Notes: generated by a model from the sequence alone, not told the origin. Positions 44,701-53,326 are shown, counted from the stretch's first letter. The stretch: 64,000 bases of DNA from Verrucomicrobiota bacterium (GCA_016199985.1 JACQFQ010000017.1:1-64000), one strand, 5' to 3'. Made by a program: numbers and translations.

Positions 44701-44982
44701 GTTGAGGTCCTTGGCTCGGCTCAGGGCGGTGACGGCCTGAATCAGCGCGCCCTGCTCGTGAAGGATCACGGCGACCCGTCCCACGCTCAGCGCGTTGGTT
44801 CGCTCGATGCGCAGCACGTTGAAGTATTCGATCTTGGCCTTCTCGAAGTCGCCGTGCGCGTAGAAGCTCTCGGCCCGCGCGAGATGTTGCGCCATCTTGT
44901 TGCGCTTGGAGCATCCGCCGCCGTTCATCAGGACGAGCGGGGCGATGGTCAGGGCGATCAGGAGCGTGTGCGGGATCCTCAT
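41755..44982 (-). CDS. prsT: TPR-repeat lipoprotein PrsT
   Basis: A 1075-residue lipoprotein. The signal sequence (L-L-I-A-L-T-I-A-P-L-V-L) ends in a lipobox-like M-N-G-G-G-C-S, so the protein should be lipidated and periplasmic. Almost the entire rest is TPR-type helix pairs (A-x-A-x-x-x-x-A-x-x-x-x-P pattern, more than 20 repeats). Length, lipobox and position beside the kinase-regulator pair match PrsT, the large TPR lipoprotein of exosortase-linked loci. It may scaffold export of exopolysaccharide. ATG 44982 directly precedes the signal; 45006 is an upstream alternative. The gene is in the same orientation as prsR and prsK and lies 40 bases after prsR. Confidence 0.88.
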   Translation of the reverse strand: MRIPHTLLIALTIAPLVLMNGGGCSKRNKMAQHLARAESFYAHGDFEKAKIEYFNVLRIERTNALSVGRVAVILHEQGALIQAVTALSRAKDLNPSDLVVRTHLARALFETTSILKARAEAISILETSPTNTEAIELLAFTSRAEKFRGDAQQRLDQLRQRTGDNAALHLASANLLFVGSDLVKAEAEIRKAIAMDPKYAAAHAALGNLMLTRTNGAAEAEQEMKVAYEIAAPRSPDRLNLVELLLRKGKADDAKKALDEILGKAPDFLTAKRLKARIALAEKRNEDALRLVEEILRIDAINFDAEILRAEAHLAMQQYGKAQEVLERLDRSFSPHPKVKYQLGVAYLLDKKVAQANTALEQAVGLDPMFIDAVMLKGQLDLRRGEPAKAAATLTPLARALPEHMGVMLLLTEIQLAEGRAEDAIKTCRSLAQSHPNSERPWFAMGIAFRQADKLKEARAAFEKARALAPKELAALYQLVDIELTEKSYARAMGLIEAQSPEARKGAGSLLLEGRIHLAQRAYDQAEAALQKAIAADANASAPYYMLARVYSESKQQDKAIAQLQALVAKNPREEQAGMLLGMLYSEKKEISKARQIYEGLLAINPLLVPALNNLAVLYADIPGQLGKGYEMAQKARNAQPEDPFIADTLGWILFRQKRYAEALPLIRQSSTKHRLDEVFYHLGMVHYMLGQENEAKAAFQTALSGKDPTPAAWKDDAQLHSKLLNTAAASSIAELQQLLKTSPDDVLVQYRIAELQETQGTFDAAARGYQAVIAANPQYVPALRGLARLNVGPLKDRAKAKELIDKARELAPQDVEVKAIAGKMSYEAGDFAQSYTLLKESSAILGNRQNVLHDFAWAAYALGREAESVGLMQRALALDAKSAHGVAAQWFLSMVAAYRDLKSLPPLETKIAQLLASDPDHVPGLMANAALQLSRGRAEDAAQSYERILRKFPAFALAQRQLGLLYADIPQQEARAMELALKARDTFQGDPDLLLALGKLSYRKKEFAGGLVFLQEASGRRPQDLDIAYYLGATYFQLKDPAKAKASLEKALAGGLKDPAAQDARKILSQLPPR

Positions 44983-45022
44983 AGGCGAAAATCGTGGGGG
45001 GTGCATGAGTGGAAAGTGTTCG

Positions 45023-46393
45023 TCAGGCGCCGGCGCGTTTGATCCCCAGGCGCTCGATAAGCTCGTAGAAGGTGGGGCGGCTAATGCCCAGTTCCACGGC
45101 CGCGGGCGCGATCTTCCCGTCGTGGCGGCGTAGGGACTCCTCCACCATCCGACGCTCCAACTCCTCGCGCGCCTCTTTCAGGCTGCGTCCCGACGCGGGG
45201 GCGTTGTGGCCTCCCAGCTCAAGGTCGGACGGCTTGACGGTGTTTCCCTCGGCCATGATGACGGCTCGACGCACGCGGTTCTCGAGCTCGCGGACGTTGC
45301 CCGGCCAGGTGTGAGCCTCCAGGGCCTTGATCGCGCTCGGGCTGAACCGGACGCTGTCGTTGCCCGTTTCCGTGCAGAAACGACGGAGAAAATGATTCGC
45401 AAGAAACAGGACGTCCGAGAAGCGGTCGCGCAGGGGCGGGATGCGGATCGACACGACGGCGATGCGGTAGTAGAGGTCTTCGCGGAATTTTCCCTCCTGC
45501 AAGGCGCGTTTCAGGTCGGCGTTGGTCGCCGCGACGATCCGGGTATCCACTTCGATCTCCTTGCGGCCGCCCACGCGCTCGATCTTTTGTTCCTGGAGAA
45601 AGCGGAGAAGCTTCACCTGAAGAGGAAGGGGGAGATCCCCGATTTCGTCGAGGAAGAGCGTTCCTCCCGACGCGGTCTCGATCCTCCCGATGCGCTGCAT
45701 GTGCGCGCCGGTGAAGGAGCCTTTTTCGTGTCCGAATAGCTCGCTCTCGAGCAGGGCCTCGGGGATGGCGCCGCAATTGATCGCGACGAAGGGGCCTTCG
45801 GGCCTTGAGCTCTTGCGGTGTATGGCTCGGGCGGCCATTTCCTTTCCGGTGCCGCTGGCGCCGAGCAGGAGCACGGGCGCGTGGCTCGAGGCGACTTTTC
45901 GAATCGCGTCGAAAACAACCTGCATCTGCGGGCTGCCGCCGAGCATCCCCTCGAAGCTCTCCCCCTCCAGTTGGTGGCGCATCTCGGCGATCTCGCGCTC
46001 CATCCGGGCCATCTCGCTGGCTCGCTTGACCACGACCTTGAGCTCGTCGATCTCGGGAGGCTTTACGAGGAAATCGTAGGCGCCCTCGTTCACCGCGCGC
46101 AGAGCGTTCGAGCGATCGGATTGTCCCGAGAGCACGATGATTTTGGCGCGGTTCCGGACGGCCAGCATTTCGGACAACGCCGCCATTCCTTCCTCGGGAC
46201 CGGCGGGCATGGGGGGCATGCCAAGGTCGAGGAGCGTCACTTCGGGCTGGTGCTGGCGGAAAGCCTGCGTCGCCGAGGGACGGTCCTCCGCCAGGACGAC
46301 TTCATGACTGTCGCACAGCGCCCACTTCAGTTGCGTGCGTATATCCTCATCATCGTCGACAATGAGTAAGACAGGCTTTTTGTGCTCGTTCAT
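45023..46393 (-). CDS. prsR: Sigma-54-dependent response regulator PrsR
   Basis: A 456-residue NtrC-type activator. Receiver domain (1-125): V-D-D-D-E-D-I with phospho-acceptor D56 and K111. AAA+ domain (about 150-380): Walker A G-A-S-G-T-G-K-E at 178-185, the sigma-54 contact loop G-S-F-T-G-A at 225-230 and Walker B T-L-F-L-D-E at 245-250. A C-terminal Fis-type helix-turn-helix (about 425-453, A-V-E-L-G-I-S-R-P-T-F-Y-E-L-I-E-R) recognises DNA. The start overlaps the stop of prsK (ATGA), as expected for a cognate pair. PrsR proteins switch on exosortase and exopolysaccharide genes. Confidence 0.92.
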   Translation of the reverse strand: MNEHKKPVLLIVDDDEDIRTQLKWALCDSHEVVLAEDRPSATQAFRQHQPEVTLLDLGMPPMPAGPEEGMAALSEMLAVRNRAKIIVLSGQSDRSNALRAVNEGAYDFLVKPPEIDELKVVVKRASEMARMEREIAEMRHQLEGESFEGMLGGSPQMQVVFDAIRKVASSHAPVLLLGASGTGKEMAARAIHRKSSRPEGPFVAINCGAIPEALLESELFGHEKGSFTGAHMQRIGRIETASGGTLFLDEIGDLPLPLQVKLLRFLQEQKIERVGGRKEIEVDTRIVAATNADLKRALQEGKFREDLYYRIAVVSIRIPPLRDRFSDVLFLANHFLRRFCTETGNDSVRFSPSAIKALEAHTWPGNVRELENRVRRAVIMAEGNTVKPSDLELGGHNAPASGRSLKEAREELERRMVEESLRRHDGKIAPAAVELGISRPTFYELIERLGIKRAGA

Positions 46394-48495
46394 CGATGCG
46401 GCAGCCACACTGAGAATATCGTGCTTTTGCCCACTTCACTTGAAACCTCAATGCGGCCGTGATGCGCTTCCACGATTGTCTTGCAATGAAACATCCCGAT
46501 GCCCATGCCGTTTCGCTTCGTTGTCTGGAACGGGCGAAACAAGCTGGTTTGGATGAACTCTTCCGACATGCCGCAGCCCGTGTCCATCACAGAAAACATC
46601 GACCATCCCTTCTCCTGCTGGGTTTTGAGCTCGATCATCCCTCCGGGCGTTCCCGCCTCGCGGGCGTTGATCAGGAGGTTGACCGCGACTTTCACCATCT
46701 GCTCCAGGTCGATGGAGCATCGGGCCGAGGCGCAGTAGGCCTTTCTCACCTCAAATCCGGGCATGGAGCCCACCGCGGCCAGCGCCGACTCGAGCACCTG
46801 ATTCAGGTCGGCCTCCCGGAGGCTCAAGGCGCGCTTCTCCCGCAGGCTGGTCAGCCGCGTGATCAGGTCGCGGATGCGCCCCACGGCCTTCGCCACCACC
46901 TTCAGCGCGTCTTCGCGGAAAGCGGGGTTGTCGAACTGGGCTGGGAGGTTCTGGAGCATCAGGGAGAGGGACGAGGCCGTGTTCTTGAGGTCGTGGACGA
47001 AGAAGGCGGCCATCATTTGAAAGGCCGCCATCTCCTTGGAGCGGATCACCTCGGCCGAGAGACGCAGGTTCATCAAACTTCCCGCCACTTGGTCCGCGAG
47101 GCAGCGAAGCAGGTCGAGGTCCTCCACGGTGAAGCGAACCCCGCCGACGCGATCCGCGACGATCAGCAGGCCCATGAGCTCGTCCTTGGAAACGAGCGGA
47201 ATGCAGATGCGCCCCGCGCCGGTCTGGAACTGTCGGGGATTCACTTCGTGGAGGATCCTGGCCCATGCCTCCTGGCTTAGATCCAGGTCCACGGGGGCCC
47301 TTTGAGTTCTTACGAAGTACTCCGTGATCTGCTGGACATCCAGATCCAGCAGCGCGCCGGTGGGCGTGTCCTGAGTGTTCAGGACGGTGGACGCGCCCAG
47401 GCGAATCCGTTGGTCCCGGACGTCGACAAGCCACACCGAGACCGACAGCGCTTCGACGTTCGACGACACGATCCTGATCGTTGCGCGGCACAGCTCCCCG
47501 GGCTCGCGGCAGGAGGCGATGCTTTCGGAAAACAGGCGCCAGATCCTCCGGTAGTCGTACACGGGGCGCTGGAAATGACGGCTGATGAACTGCTTGGTCA
47601 GCAGTCGAAATCGATCCGAGAGCGCCAGCGACGTGGAGACGAGGAGTCCGATCAGGATCAGGAAGGATTTCAGGGGAAGATTGCCATCGCCTCCGAGAGC
47701 GGTGGCGACTTTGCCCAGCACGCCGACCACGAGCAGATAGGCGCCCGAGGCGGCGATGACAAGCGACCCGTAGAGCGGCTCTCTGGAGGGGTACAGATCG
47801 GTGGCGAGGCTCTCCGATCGGAGCAACGCCACGCTCAGGCAGAGGCAGGCGACGAGGAGCGCGCCGGCCTCGAGAGAATCGAACCACGTGTGGATGGCGG
47901 AGTAGAGAACCGCCTGGCTTCCGGTGTAGAAATGAACAGCGAACAGCCCTCCCACGCCGATGATGGCGTACTTGATTCGCCATCTCAAAGTCCCCGCGGA
48001 GGCCCTGAACGTTCTCTCGAGGTTCGTCAGGGCGAGAACGCTTGCGATGAGGAGGCTCAGGCAGACAGCCTTCGCCGGCCACTCCAGGAGCAGGACGCCC
48101 TCTCGGACGACGGAAGGCTCCCAGGACAGCGGCGCGAAGAGGCCGTTGAACCCCGCCAGGGGAAGCACTGGCAGCGCGGCGGCAATGAGGAGGAACACAC
48201 GCCACCGCCGCAGCTCCTCCGAAGGCTTGCCTCGGGCATAGCAAAGGCTCAACACCATCCAGGGAGCAGGCAGCAGGGAGAGGATGACGAGTCGAACGCT
48301 CTGCCAGAAGGGCGCTGGGAGATTCTGAGTGTTTGATCGGAGGAGGGCGTCGATCAGGCCATCGATCGCTGGAAGCAGGAGGCTGAGCGCAAAACTGACC
48401 CGCAGCCAGTTGACCCGGGTGCGCGCGCACACCACTCCCGAGAGCAGAACGACCCAACACAGGGTCGTGATGGCGAGGATCAGTTGGAGATTCAT
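46390..48495 (-). CDS. prsK: Membrane histidine kinase PrsK
   Basis: A 701-residue kinase. Around nine membrane helices fill residues 1-290, followed by a GAF-like sensor (about 310-475, W-L-V-D-V-R-D-Q-R-I-R-L and C-I-P-L-V-S-K-D-E-L-M-G-L-L). The dimer/phospho-acceptor helix has His501 in F-F-V-H-D-L-K-N-T-A-S-S-L-S-L-M-L-Q. The ATPase domain (about 590-700) has N-L-L-I-N-A-R-E-A, D-T-G-C-G-M and G-M-G-I-G-M-F-H. The order membrane region-GAF-HisKA-ATPase defines PrsK, the sensor partner of PrsR. It lies between the exosortase and prsR. Confidence 0.92.
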   Translation of the reverse strand: MNLQLILAITTLCWVVLLSGVVCARTRVNWLRVSFALSLLLPAIDGLIDALLRSNTQNLPAPFWQSVRLVILSLLPAPWMVLSLCYARGKPSEELRRWRVFLLIAAALPVLPLAGFNGLFAPLSWEPSVVREGVLLLEWPAKAVCLSLLIASVLALTNLERTFRASAGTLRWRIKYAIIGVGGLFAVHFYTGSQAVLYSAIHTWFDSLEAGALLVACLCLSVALLRSESLATDLYPSREPLYGSLVIAASGAYLLVVGVLGKVATALGGDGNLPLKSFLILIGLLVSTSLALSDRFRLLTKQFISRHFQRPVYDYRRIWRLFSESIASCREPGELCRATIRIVSSNVEALSVSVWLVDVRDQRIRLGASTVLNTQDTPTGALLDLDVQQITEYFVRTQRAPVDLDLSQEAWARILHEVNPRQFQTGAGRICIPLVSKDELMGLLIVADRVGGVRFTVEDLDLLRCLADQVAGSLMNLRLSAEVIRSKEMAAFQMMAAFFVHDLKNTASSLSLMLQNLPAQFDNPAFREDALKVVAKAVGRIRDLITRLTSLREKRALSLREADLNQVLESALAAVGSMPGFEVRKAYCASARCSIDLEQMVKVAVNLLINAREAGTPGGMIELKTQQEKGWSMFSVMDTGCGMSEEFIQTSLFRPFQTTKRNGMGIGMFHCKTIVEAHHGRIEVSSEVGKSTIFSVWLPHR

Positions 48496-48543
48496 CGGTG
48501 AACGCCGCCTCAGTCGCTTTCCGCGGACCGGATCCTGGAACCC

Positions 48544-49494
48544 TTACGGGGTCCTTGAAGCCTCGGGGGCCGGAGCTTCGGGGCGGCTCGATCGACGGCG
48601 GGATTCCATGCGAACCATGAGCCACAACAGCCCTCCCAAAGGCAAGAGCGAAACACTGAAGAACAGGGGCCCGCCGTGCGTGTGAATTGGGGAGCTGATC
48701 ATATGGGGCCCTTTCTCAACGCATAGCCAGGCGATCACGAGGATGCGCACCGCGTTCCTGAAGATCCCCAGGGCCCACGTCGCCAAAACCAGGACGATTC
48801 GGTTCGTTGTCGTGTTCAGCATCAGGTAGCCGCCGACGATGCTCGTGATGAACAGGACCAACGTCGACCGCACCCCGCTGCACTCCTGCGCCACTCGGAT
48901 TGAAATGCCGGGAAGCTGGAACACAAGTCCGTCCCGAAGATGGGGCAGTTGGGTCGCGCTGAAGAGCCAGTCCGTCACCTCCGCGGAGGAGTGCTGCAAG
49001 GCTATCTCCAGGCTTTCCAGAACCGCGTGCGGCATCGGGATGGAGAAAAAGAGAAAGAGGAGAGGGAAGCGAAGCGCCTTGCGGGTCCCGGGGCCGAGGG
49101 TGGCCGCGGCGACCGCGTTGACCAGACAGACCACCGCCGCGATGCCCAGGGTGAGAGCGTCCGGCCGCCGGAGCGGGAAATCGTTCCCAACGCTCGCCAG
49201 ATAGAGAGCGGCCCCGATTCCGCCGGCCAACCCCCAGGCGGCCGCGGCTGAGCGGGAGCCGCCCGCCTCCAGGGGGATCGACTCCTTTCGGGTCCAGATC
49301 AGGTAGAGCGAGATGGGAGGGATCAGCAACAGATAGGACTCCGTGTCGCTGCGGAGCCCGAGGACCACCCATTCAAAAAGCGGAATCGAGAAGAGAAGCG
49401 CGATCAGGGCGCAACCGACAGCGAGGCTACGGACGGCCTGGGCGAACTCCTTGCTGTGTGTTTCTGGTGAGCGCAATGTGGATACCCATCGCAT
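48544..49494 (-). CDS. Exosortase (XrtA-like transpeptidase)
   Basis: A 316-residue integral membrane cysteine transpeptidase with about eight helices. The catalytic triad of the family is visible: Cys205 in A-Q-E-C-S-G-V-R-S, Arg246 and Arg250 in G-I-F-R-N-A-V-R-I-L, and His271/His273 in S-P-I-H-T-H-G-G. Exosortases process proteins with a C-terminal PEP-CTERM-like tail and pass them to the envelope. The EpsI domain sometimes fused at the C-terminus is missing; the tail is only Ser/Arg/Pro-rich. Its neighbours PrsK/PrsR/PrsT point to the XrtA type. ATG 49494 gives a normal length; the frame also allows 49560. Confidence 0.88.
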   Translation of the reverse strand: MRWVSTLRSPETHSKEFAQAVRSLAVGCALIALLFSIPLFEWVVLGLRSDTESYLLLIPPISLYLIWTRKESIPLEAGGSRSAAAAWGLAGGIGAALYLASVGNDFPLRRPDALTLGIAAVVCLVNAVAAATLGPGTRKALRFPLLFLFFSIPMPHAVLESLEIALQHSSAEVTDWLFSATQLPHLRDGLVFQLPGISIRVAQECSGVRSTLVLFITSIVGGYLMLNTTTNRIVLVLATWALGIFRNAVRILVIAWLCVEKGPHMISSPIHTHGGPLFFSVSLLPLGGLLWLMVRMESRRRSSRPEAPAPEASRTP

Positions 49495-49697
49495 CAATGT
49501 TCCCTCATGACATCCTAAAACTCTAATTATCAGTGCGGCGCGAAGCCAAGCCCAAACCATTGCGGCTTCGATCCCTGGTCACGAACGATCCGAGGCCTCA
49601 GCCCATGCGGCAGGCTGATGTTCCCATCGGCAGAGGTCCTTCGGAGTAAAGAAGTGTTCTGAGCCGCGCGCTTCGCCGGCGGATGATTTGCGGTCGC
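49495..49697. other. Leader upstream of the exosortase gene
   Basis: About 200 bases between the exosortase start and the DUF362 gene end, both on the minus strand. I looked for a sigma-54 -24/-12 element expected for a PrsR target and did not find a convincing one. Confidence 0.4.
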
Positions 49698-50762
49698 TCA
49701 CCGCCGTTCCACTCGGATCCTCGAGAACTCGGATTGGCCCAGCTCCATGAGCGGGGCGTTATCGCGGTACAGTTTTTGGATACTGGCCAGCGCATTGGTC
49801 GGCGTGGCCACCGCGTAGGACTTCCGGAGGGATTCAAGCTCGGCCAGGGAGAGGGTGTCCAGAGCCAGCGGATCGTTGCTGAATCGGAGCTCGTTCAGGG
49901 GGCGCGTGTAGTGAAGGTAGGTGTGGCTCTCGCCTTGGTACTGGGCGAGGAGGGCGTCGACGACATTGAGGATGATCTTATCGAAGAGGGGATCCTGCGC
50001 GTAGATCTCGGGGACGGCCGCGGAAAGGTTCTCCGCCGACATCTCGAACCGTTGCGTGTTGTCGACGCTTCCCATGGACAGGGAGAACAGGCAGCCGGTT
50101 ACCCCCGCCCGGTAGTGATTCGACAAGGGCGCAAGATTGATGATTTTCGTCACCTCCTTCGTGACGATCTTGCTGAAGAAGGAGCGCTTGCCCACATCGT
50201 CGCCGCTCTTGCCGAATTCCTTGTCGGTCCAGGCGAGGCGTCCCAGGTAATAGTTCGTGTAAGCGATTCGCTCGTCATAGCCGATCTCGTGGCTGCTGAG
50301 GACGCGGATCCCGAGCCTCCGTCCCATCGCGGTGAAGCCGGAGCTCTGCAGGTCGGTTTCGAGCTTGTCCCAGATGGCCACATGGCTCGGAGGAAATCCT
50401 GCCGCGAGGAGAGACTTCGCCAAGGCCTCGGCGACCTCGACGCGCGAGCCCGCGAGCCCCGGGGCCGAGTACACTTTGAGGCCCACGATGTCCTGGGTGC
50501 TGAGCAGGCTGAGCCATGCCTCGCGCGCGGTGGTCTTTCCGGTCCAGGCGCGAAGCCCGCGGTCGACCATCGATTCTACGCGGGGGAGGGTGGGCCGAAA
50601 GGCGTCGGTGGCCAGCGGGTCATGGATGATCACCACCCGGGAGTCATTGGTGAGCGCCGCGAGCGCGCTCGCCCCGAAGGCCAGGCTCAGGAGGAGAACC
50701 AGCGCTCCTGCTCGCATCAGCGGCTCGATGGTGGTGGTTCGTTTTGAAAGCAATTCACGCAT
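49698..50762 (-). CDS. Exported DUF362-family protein
   Basis: A 354-residue protein with a signal peptide (A-L-V-L-L-L-S-L-A-F-G-A-S-A-L-A). The body follows the DUF362 layout common in PVC bacteria: V-V-I-I-H-D-P near the start, Q-D-I-V-G-L-K-V followed by V-E-V-A-E-A-L-A-K-S-L-L-A-A-G, V-A-I-W-D-K, and the later I-I-N-L-A-P-L-S-N-H-Y-R-A-G-V-T-G-C-L. No iron-sulfur motif of the ferredoxin-fused type is present. The function of the family is unknown. It lies beside the exosortase and diverges from a TPR lipoprotein gene across ~57 bases, so it may belong to the same envelope system. Confidence 0.75.
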   Translation of the reverse strand: MRELLSKRTTTIEPLMRAGALVLLLSLAFGASALAALTNDSRVVIIHDPLATDAFRPTLPRVESMVDRGLRAWTGKTTAREAWLSLLSTQDIVGLKVYSAPGLAGSRVEVAEALAKSLLAAGFPPSHVAIWDKLETDLQSSGFTAMGRRLGIRVLSSHEIGYDERIAYTNYYLGRLAWTDKEFGKSGDDVGKRSFFSKIVTKEVTKIINLAPLSNHYRAGVTGCLFSLSMGSVDNTQRFEMSAENLSAAVPEIYAQDPLFDKIILNVVDALLAQYQGESHTYLHYTRPLNELRFSNDPLALDTLSLAELESLRKSYAVATPTNALASIQKLYRDNAPLMELGQSEFSRIRVERR

Positions 50763-50819
50763 GCGCTCGACGGCGGGTTTCTTGACACTCCGCGCTCGTG
50801 AGTGTTACCACGGGCTAAA

Positions 50820-52694
50820 ATGCCGACCAACAAAAAATCGGGCCCTCCCCGCTGGCGCGCGCTGGGAAGCGCGCTGGGGCTTGCGATTGTTCTCTCGGGC
50901 TGCGAGCCGCAGGGCCCGAAGGCGCTGCTGGAAGGCGAACGTTTGCTCGATCAGGGACGCCCTGACGACGCCCTGCGGATGTTGGAGCTGGCCGCCGACA
51001 AAATGCCTCGCGAGGCCCGCGCCTGGAATTTGCTGGCCCTGGCGCATCATCGTCGAGGGGAACTCCCCGAGGCGGCGCTGGCGTACAACAAGGCGTTGGT
51101 CCTCGACCATCGGCTTTCCTCGGCGCGATTCAATCTGGGCTGCCTCTATCTGGAGCAAGGCCAGACGGCCCTCGCGCTGAATGAACTCACCGCTTATACG
51201 ATGGTGCAGAGACGGGATCTGAACGGTTGGCTCAAGCTCGCGCTGGCTCACTCCCGCCTGAACCATGTGGAGGCCGCCGAGACGAGCTTTCGCAACGCGT
51301 TAAGCGTGTCGCCCCGCGACCCAGAAGCGCTCAACGGTCTGGGGGTGATTCAGGCGGGGCGCAAGAAATACGTGGAGAGCGTCCAGTATTTCCAGGCCGC
51401 GCTGGCTGAGAATCCGGGCTACGCGCCGGCGCTGCTGAATCAGGCGACGGTGACGCATCGCCATCTGAATCAAAAGTCCACGGCGCTGCAAAAGTACCGG
51501 CAATACCTCGCGCTGCAGCCGCCGCCGGAAAACGCGGAAGCAGTGCGCCAGATCGCTCAGGCGCTTGCCGACGATCTCAGCGGCGCCACCCGGGCGCGAC
51601 TCGCGCTCGCCGCCACGAACGCGCCATGGGGCGGCGCGCATTCCAACATGATCTCGACGGCGAACGTGATCACGCGAACCAATCCCATTTCGAAGCCGTC
51701 GTCGCCGGTCGTCGCCATCGCCACGGAAACAAAGCTCCCGCCGCCCGCACCCGCCGCGCCCACGACAAACCGTCCCGCCCTCGGAAGCGCGGAGGCGGTC
51801 TCGGATCGAATCGCCAAGCCCGCCAACCCTCCGGCCCCCGCTCCCGTCCTGGAGCCTCCTCCGCCTCCGCTCGTGATTTCGGAGGTGCCTCGCGATGTGA
51901 CCGTCCTCACTCCGCAGGCGATTGTTCCACCGAACCCGGCGCCTTCGCCTCCGCCAGTCGCTTTGGCGAATCCGCCTCCGTCCGCCGCCCCTCGCGCGCC
52001 GATCGAAGCGACTCCCGCCCCGGAGGCACGACGTGGATTTCTTTCGCGTCTGAACCCGTTCCGGCGAGGGTCGGCCCCCGAACCTCCCTCCCGCCCGCCC
52101 GCAACCACGGTCTACGCGAATCCGTCCCCAGTCCCGGCGTCGCCTCCGCCCGTCGAGAGCCCGATTCCCAGCGGGAGCTACAAGCGATACGCCTATCGAT
52201 CTCTTCCCCGCCCGCAGTCAGGGGATCGGATCAAGGCTGTGGAGCTGGTGAACAAGGGGGTGATCGCTCACCAGGACCGTCGGAGCGAGGAGGAGGAGGA
52301 GGGAATGTATCGGAGCGCGCTGCTTTCGGATCCCTCCAGCTACGACGCGCTGTTCAACCTCGGATCGCTCGCCTCGGAGCGGGGCGCCTGGACAACCGCG
52401 CTGGACTACTATGAGCGGGCGCTCACCATCGACCCGGAGTCCATCAGCGCCCGCTATCAATTCGCGATGGCGCTGCGTCAATCTGAGTATCCTGTGGATG
52501 CCGCGAGAGAGTTGGAGAGGATCCTCCAAGGCCACGCGAACGACCCGAAGGCCTTGCTCGGATTGGGGAATCTCCACGCGCAGCGGTTCAAGCAACCATC
52601 GATTGCCCGTCACTACTATCTACGGTTTCTGGAGGCCGCTCCGGACCACCCCAAGGCGCCCGAAGTTCGCTTCTGGCTTTCGGCCAATCCTTAG
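50820..52694 (+). CDS. TPR-repeat lipoprotein with proline-rich linker
   Basis: A 624-residue lipoprotein: ATG 50820, Lys-rich start, short hydrophobic helix and lipobox L-S-G-C. Residues 30-260 carry about six TPR units (for example A-W-N-L-L-A-L-A-H-H-R-R-G-E-L-P-E-A), followed by a 180-residue Pro/Ala/Arg-rich disordered linker. The C-terminal ~170 residues hold three more TPRs (Y-D-A-L-F-N-L-G-S-L-A-S-E-R-G-A-W). It likely organises an envelope complex. No enzymatic domain is seen. Upstream ATG 50802 is an alternative start. Confidence 0.82.
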   Translation: MPTNKKSGPPRWRALGSALGLAIVLSGCEPQGPKALLEGERLLDQGRPDDALRMLELAADKMPREARAWNLLALAHHRRGELPEAALAYNKALVLDHRLSSARFNLGCLYLEQGQTALALNELTAYTMVQRRDLNGWLKLALAHSRLNHVEAAETSFRNALSVSPRDPEALNGLGVIQAGRKKYVESVQYFQAALAENPGYAPALLNQATVTHRHLNQKSTALQKYRQYLALQPPPENAEAVRQIAQALADDLSGATRARLALAATNAPWGGAHSNMISTANVITRTNPISKPSSPVVAIATETKLPPPAPAAPTTNRPALGSAEAVSDRIAKPANPPAPAPVLEPPPPPLVISEVPRDVTVLTPQAIVPPNPAPSPPPVALANPPPSAAPRAPIEATPAPEARRGFLSRLNPFRRGSAPEPPSRPPATTVYANPSPVPASPPPVESPIPSGSYKRYAYRSLPRPQSGDRIKAVELVNKGVIAHQDRRSEEEEEGMYRSALLSDPSSYDALFNLGSLASERGAWTTALDYYERALTIDPESISARYQFAMALRQSEYPVDAARELERILQGHANDPKALLGLGNLHAQRFKQPSIARHYYLRFLEAAPDHPKAPEVRFWLSANP

Positions 52695-52704
52695 CCCGGT
52701 GTTT

Positions 52705-53223
52705 TCACACCAAGCCGCGGAGGTTCGGATGCCGCGGGCCATAATCTCCCCGAACGACGCCCGCGCAAAGGCCCTGCAGCCGTTCCACGAGGACCTTCGC
52801 GGTTTGTTTCATCAACGCGTATCCGAACTGAGGATCCGCGTCGGCCCATTCGCGGAGCCGGGTTCCGTAAAGGAAGATGGCTTTCACCGGATCCACGGCT
52901 TCCGCTCGCAAGGTCCAATAATGCGGCGGAAACAGCCAGGACCATCCCAACACCTGGCCGGGGCCCAGCGTCATGATGTCCACCGGCGCCCCGTCGGCGT
53001 TCTCGGCGGACAATCTCACATGACCTTCCTCGATCAGGTAGAATCGGTTCGCGAGATCTCCGGCGTTGGAGATGATGTCCTCGGCCTGGAATTCCACAGA
53101 CATCGCCGTCGTGGCGAGCGTGGGTAGATAAAGCCTCGGGAGGTCGGTGAAGAACGGGTGCCTCTCGATTCGGGAAGCGAGGGGTTGCAGGCTTTCTGGG
53201 ATGGCGACGGTGTTGGGTTCCAT
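52705..53223 (-). CDS. Stand-alone cyclic-nucleotide-binding domain protein
   Basis: A 172-residue single-domain protein with the beta-roll of the CRP/FNR effector domain: F-F-T-D-L-P at the start, F-Y-L-I-E-E-G-H-V-R-L, and the loop G-Q-V-L-G-W-S-W-L-F-P-P-H-Y-W-T-L-R-A in place of the classical phosphate-binding cassette. The long C-helix (A-L-M-K-Q-T-A-K-V-L-V-E-R-L-Q) follows. No helix-turn-helix domain is attached, so it is a signalling module and not itself a transcription factor. The W-S-W-L-F-P-P subgroup of such proteins is widespread but its ligand is not established. Confidence 0.8.
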   Translation of the reverse strand: MEPNTVAIPESLQPLASRIERHPFFTDLPRLYLPTLATTAMSVEFQAEDIISNAGDLANRFYLIEEGHVRLSAENADGAPVDIMTLGPGQVLGWSWLFPPHYWTLRAEAVDPVKAIFLYGTRLREWADADPQFGYALMKQTAKVLVERLQGLCAGVVRGDYGPRHPNLRGLV

Positions 53224-53326
53224 AGGTTCAGTATCGCATGTTCGCCAGGGATTGCTCCCCCTGAGTTGCCTGAGGCCGGCCCTCCCCGTTTCTGGAGGGC
53301 CTGGACATAAGCCGATCGACAGGGCG

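Noticed and set aside
41053..45042. Very long open frame on the + strand (about 1330 codons)
   Set aside because: It lies exactly opposite prsT and has Arg/Gly/Leu-biased composition with no domain; an artefact of high GC on the antisense strand.
48544..49494. Ordinary multi-helix membrane protein or archaeosortase
   Set aside because: The Cys-Ser-Gly, Arg and His motifs and the PrsK/PrsR/PrsT neighbours support a bacterial exosortase.
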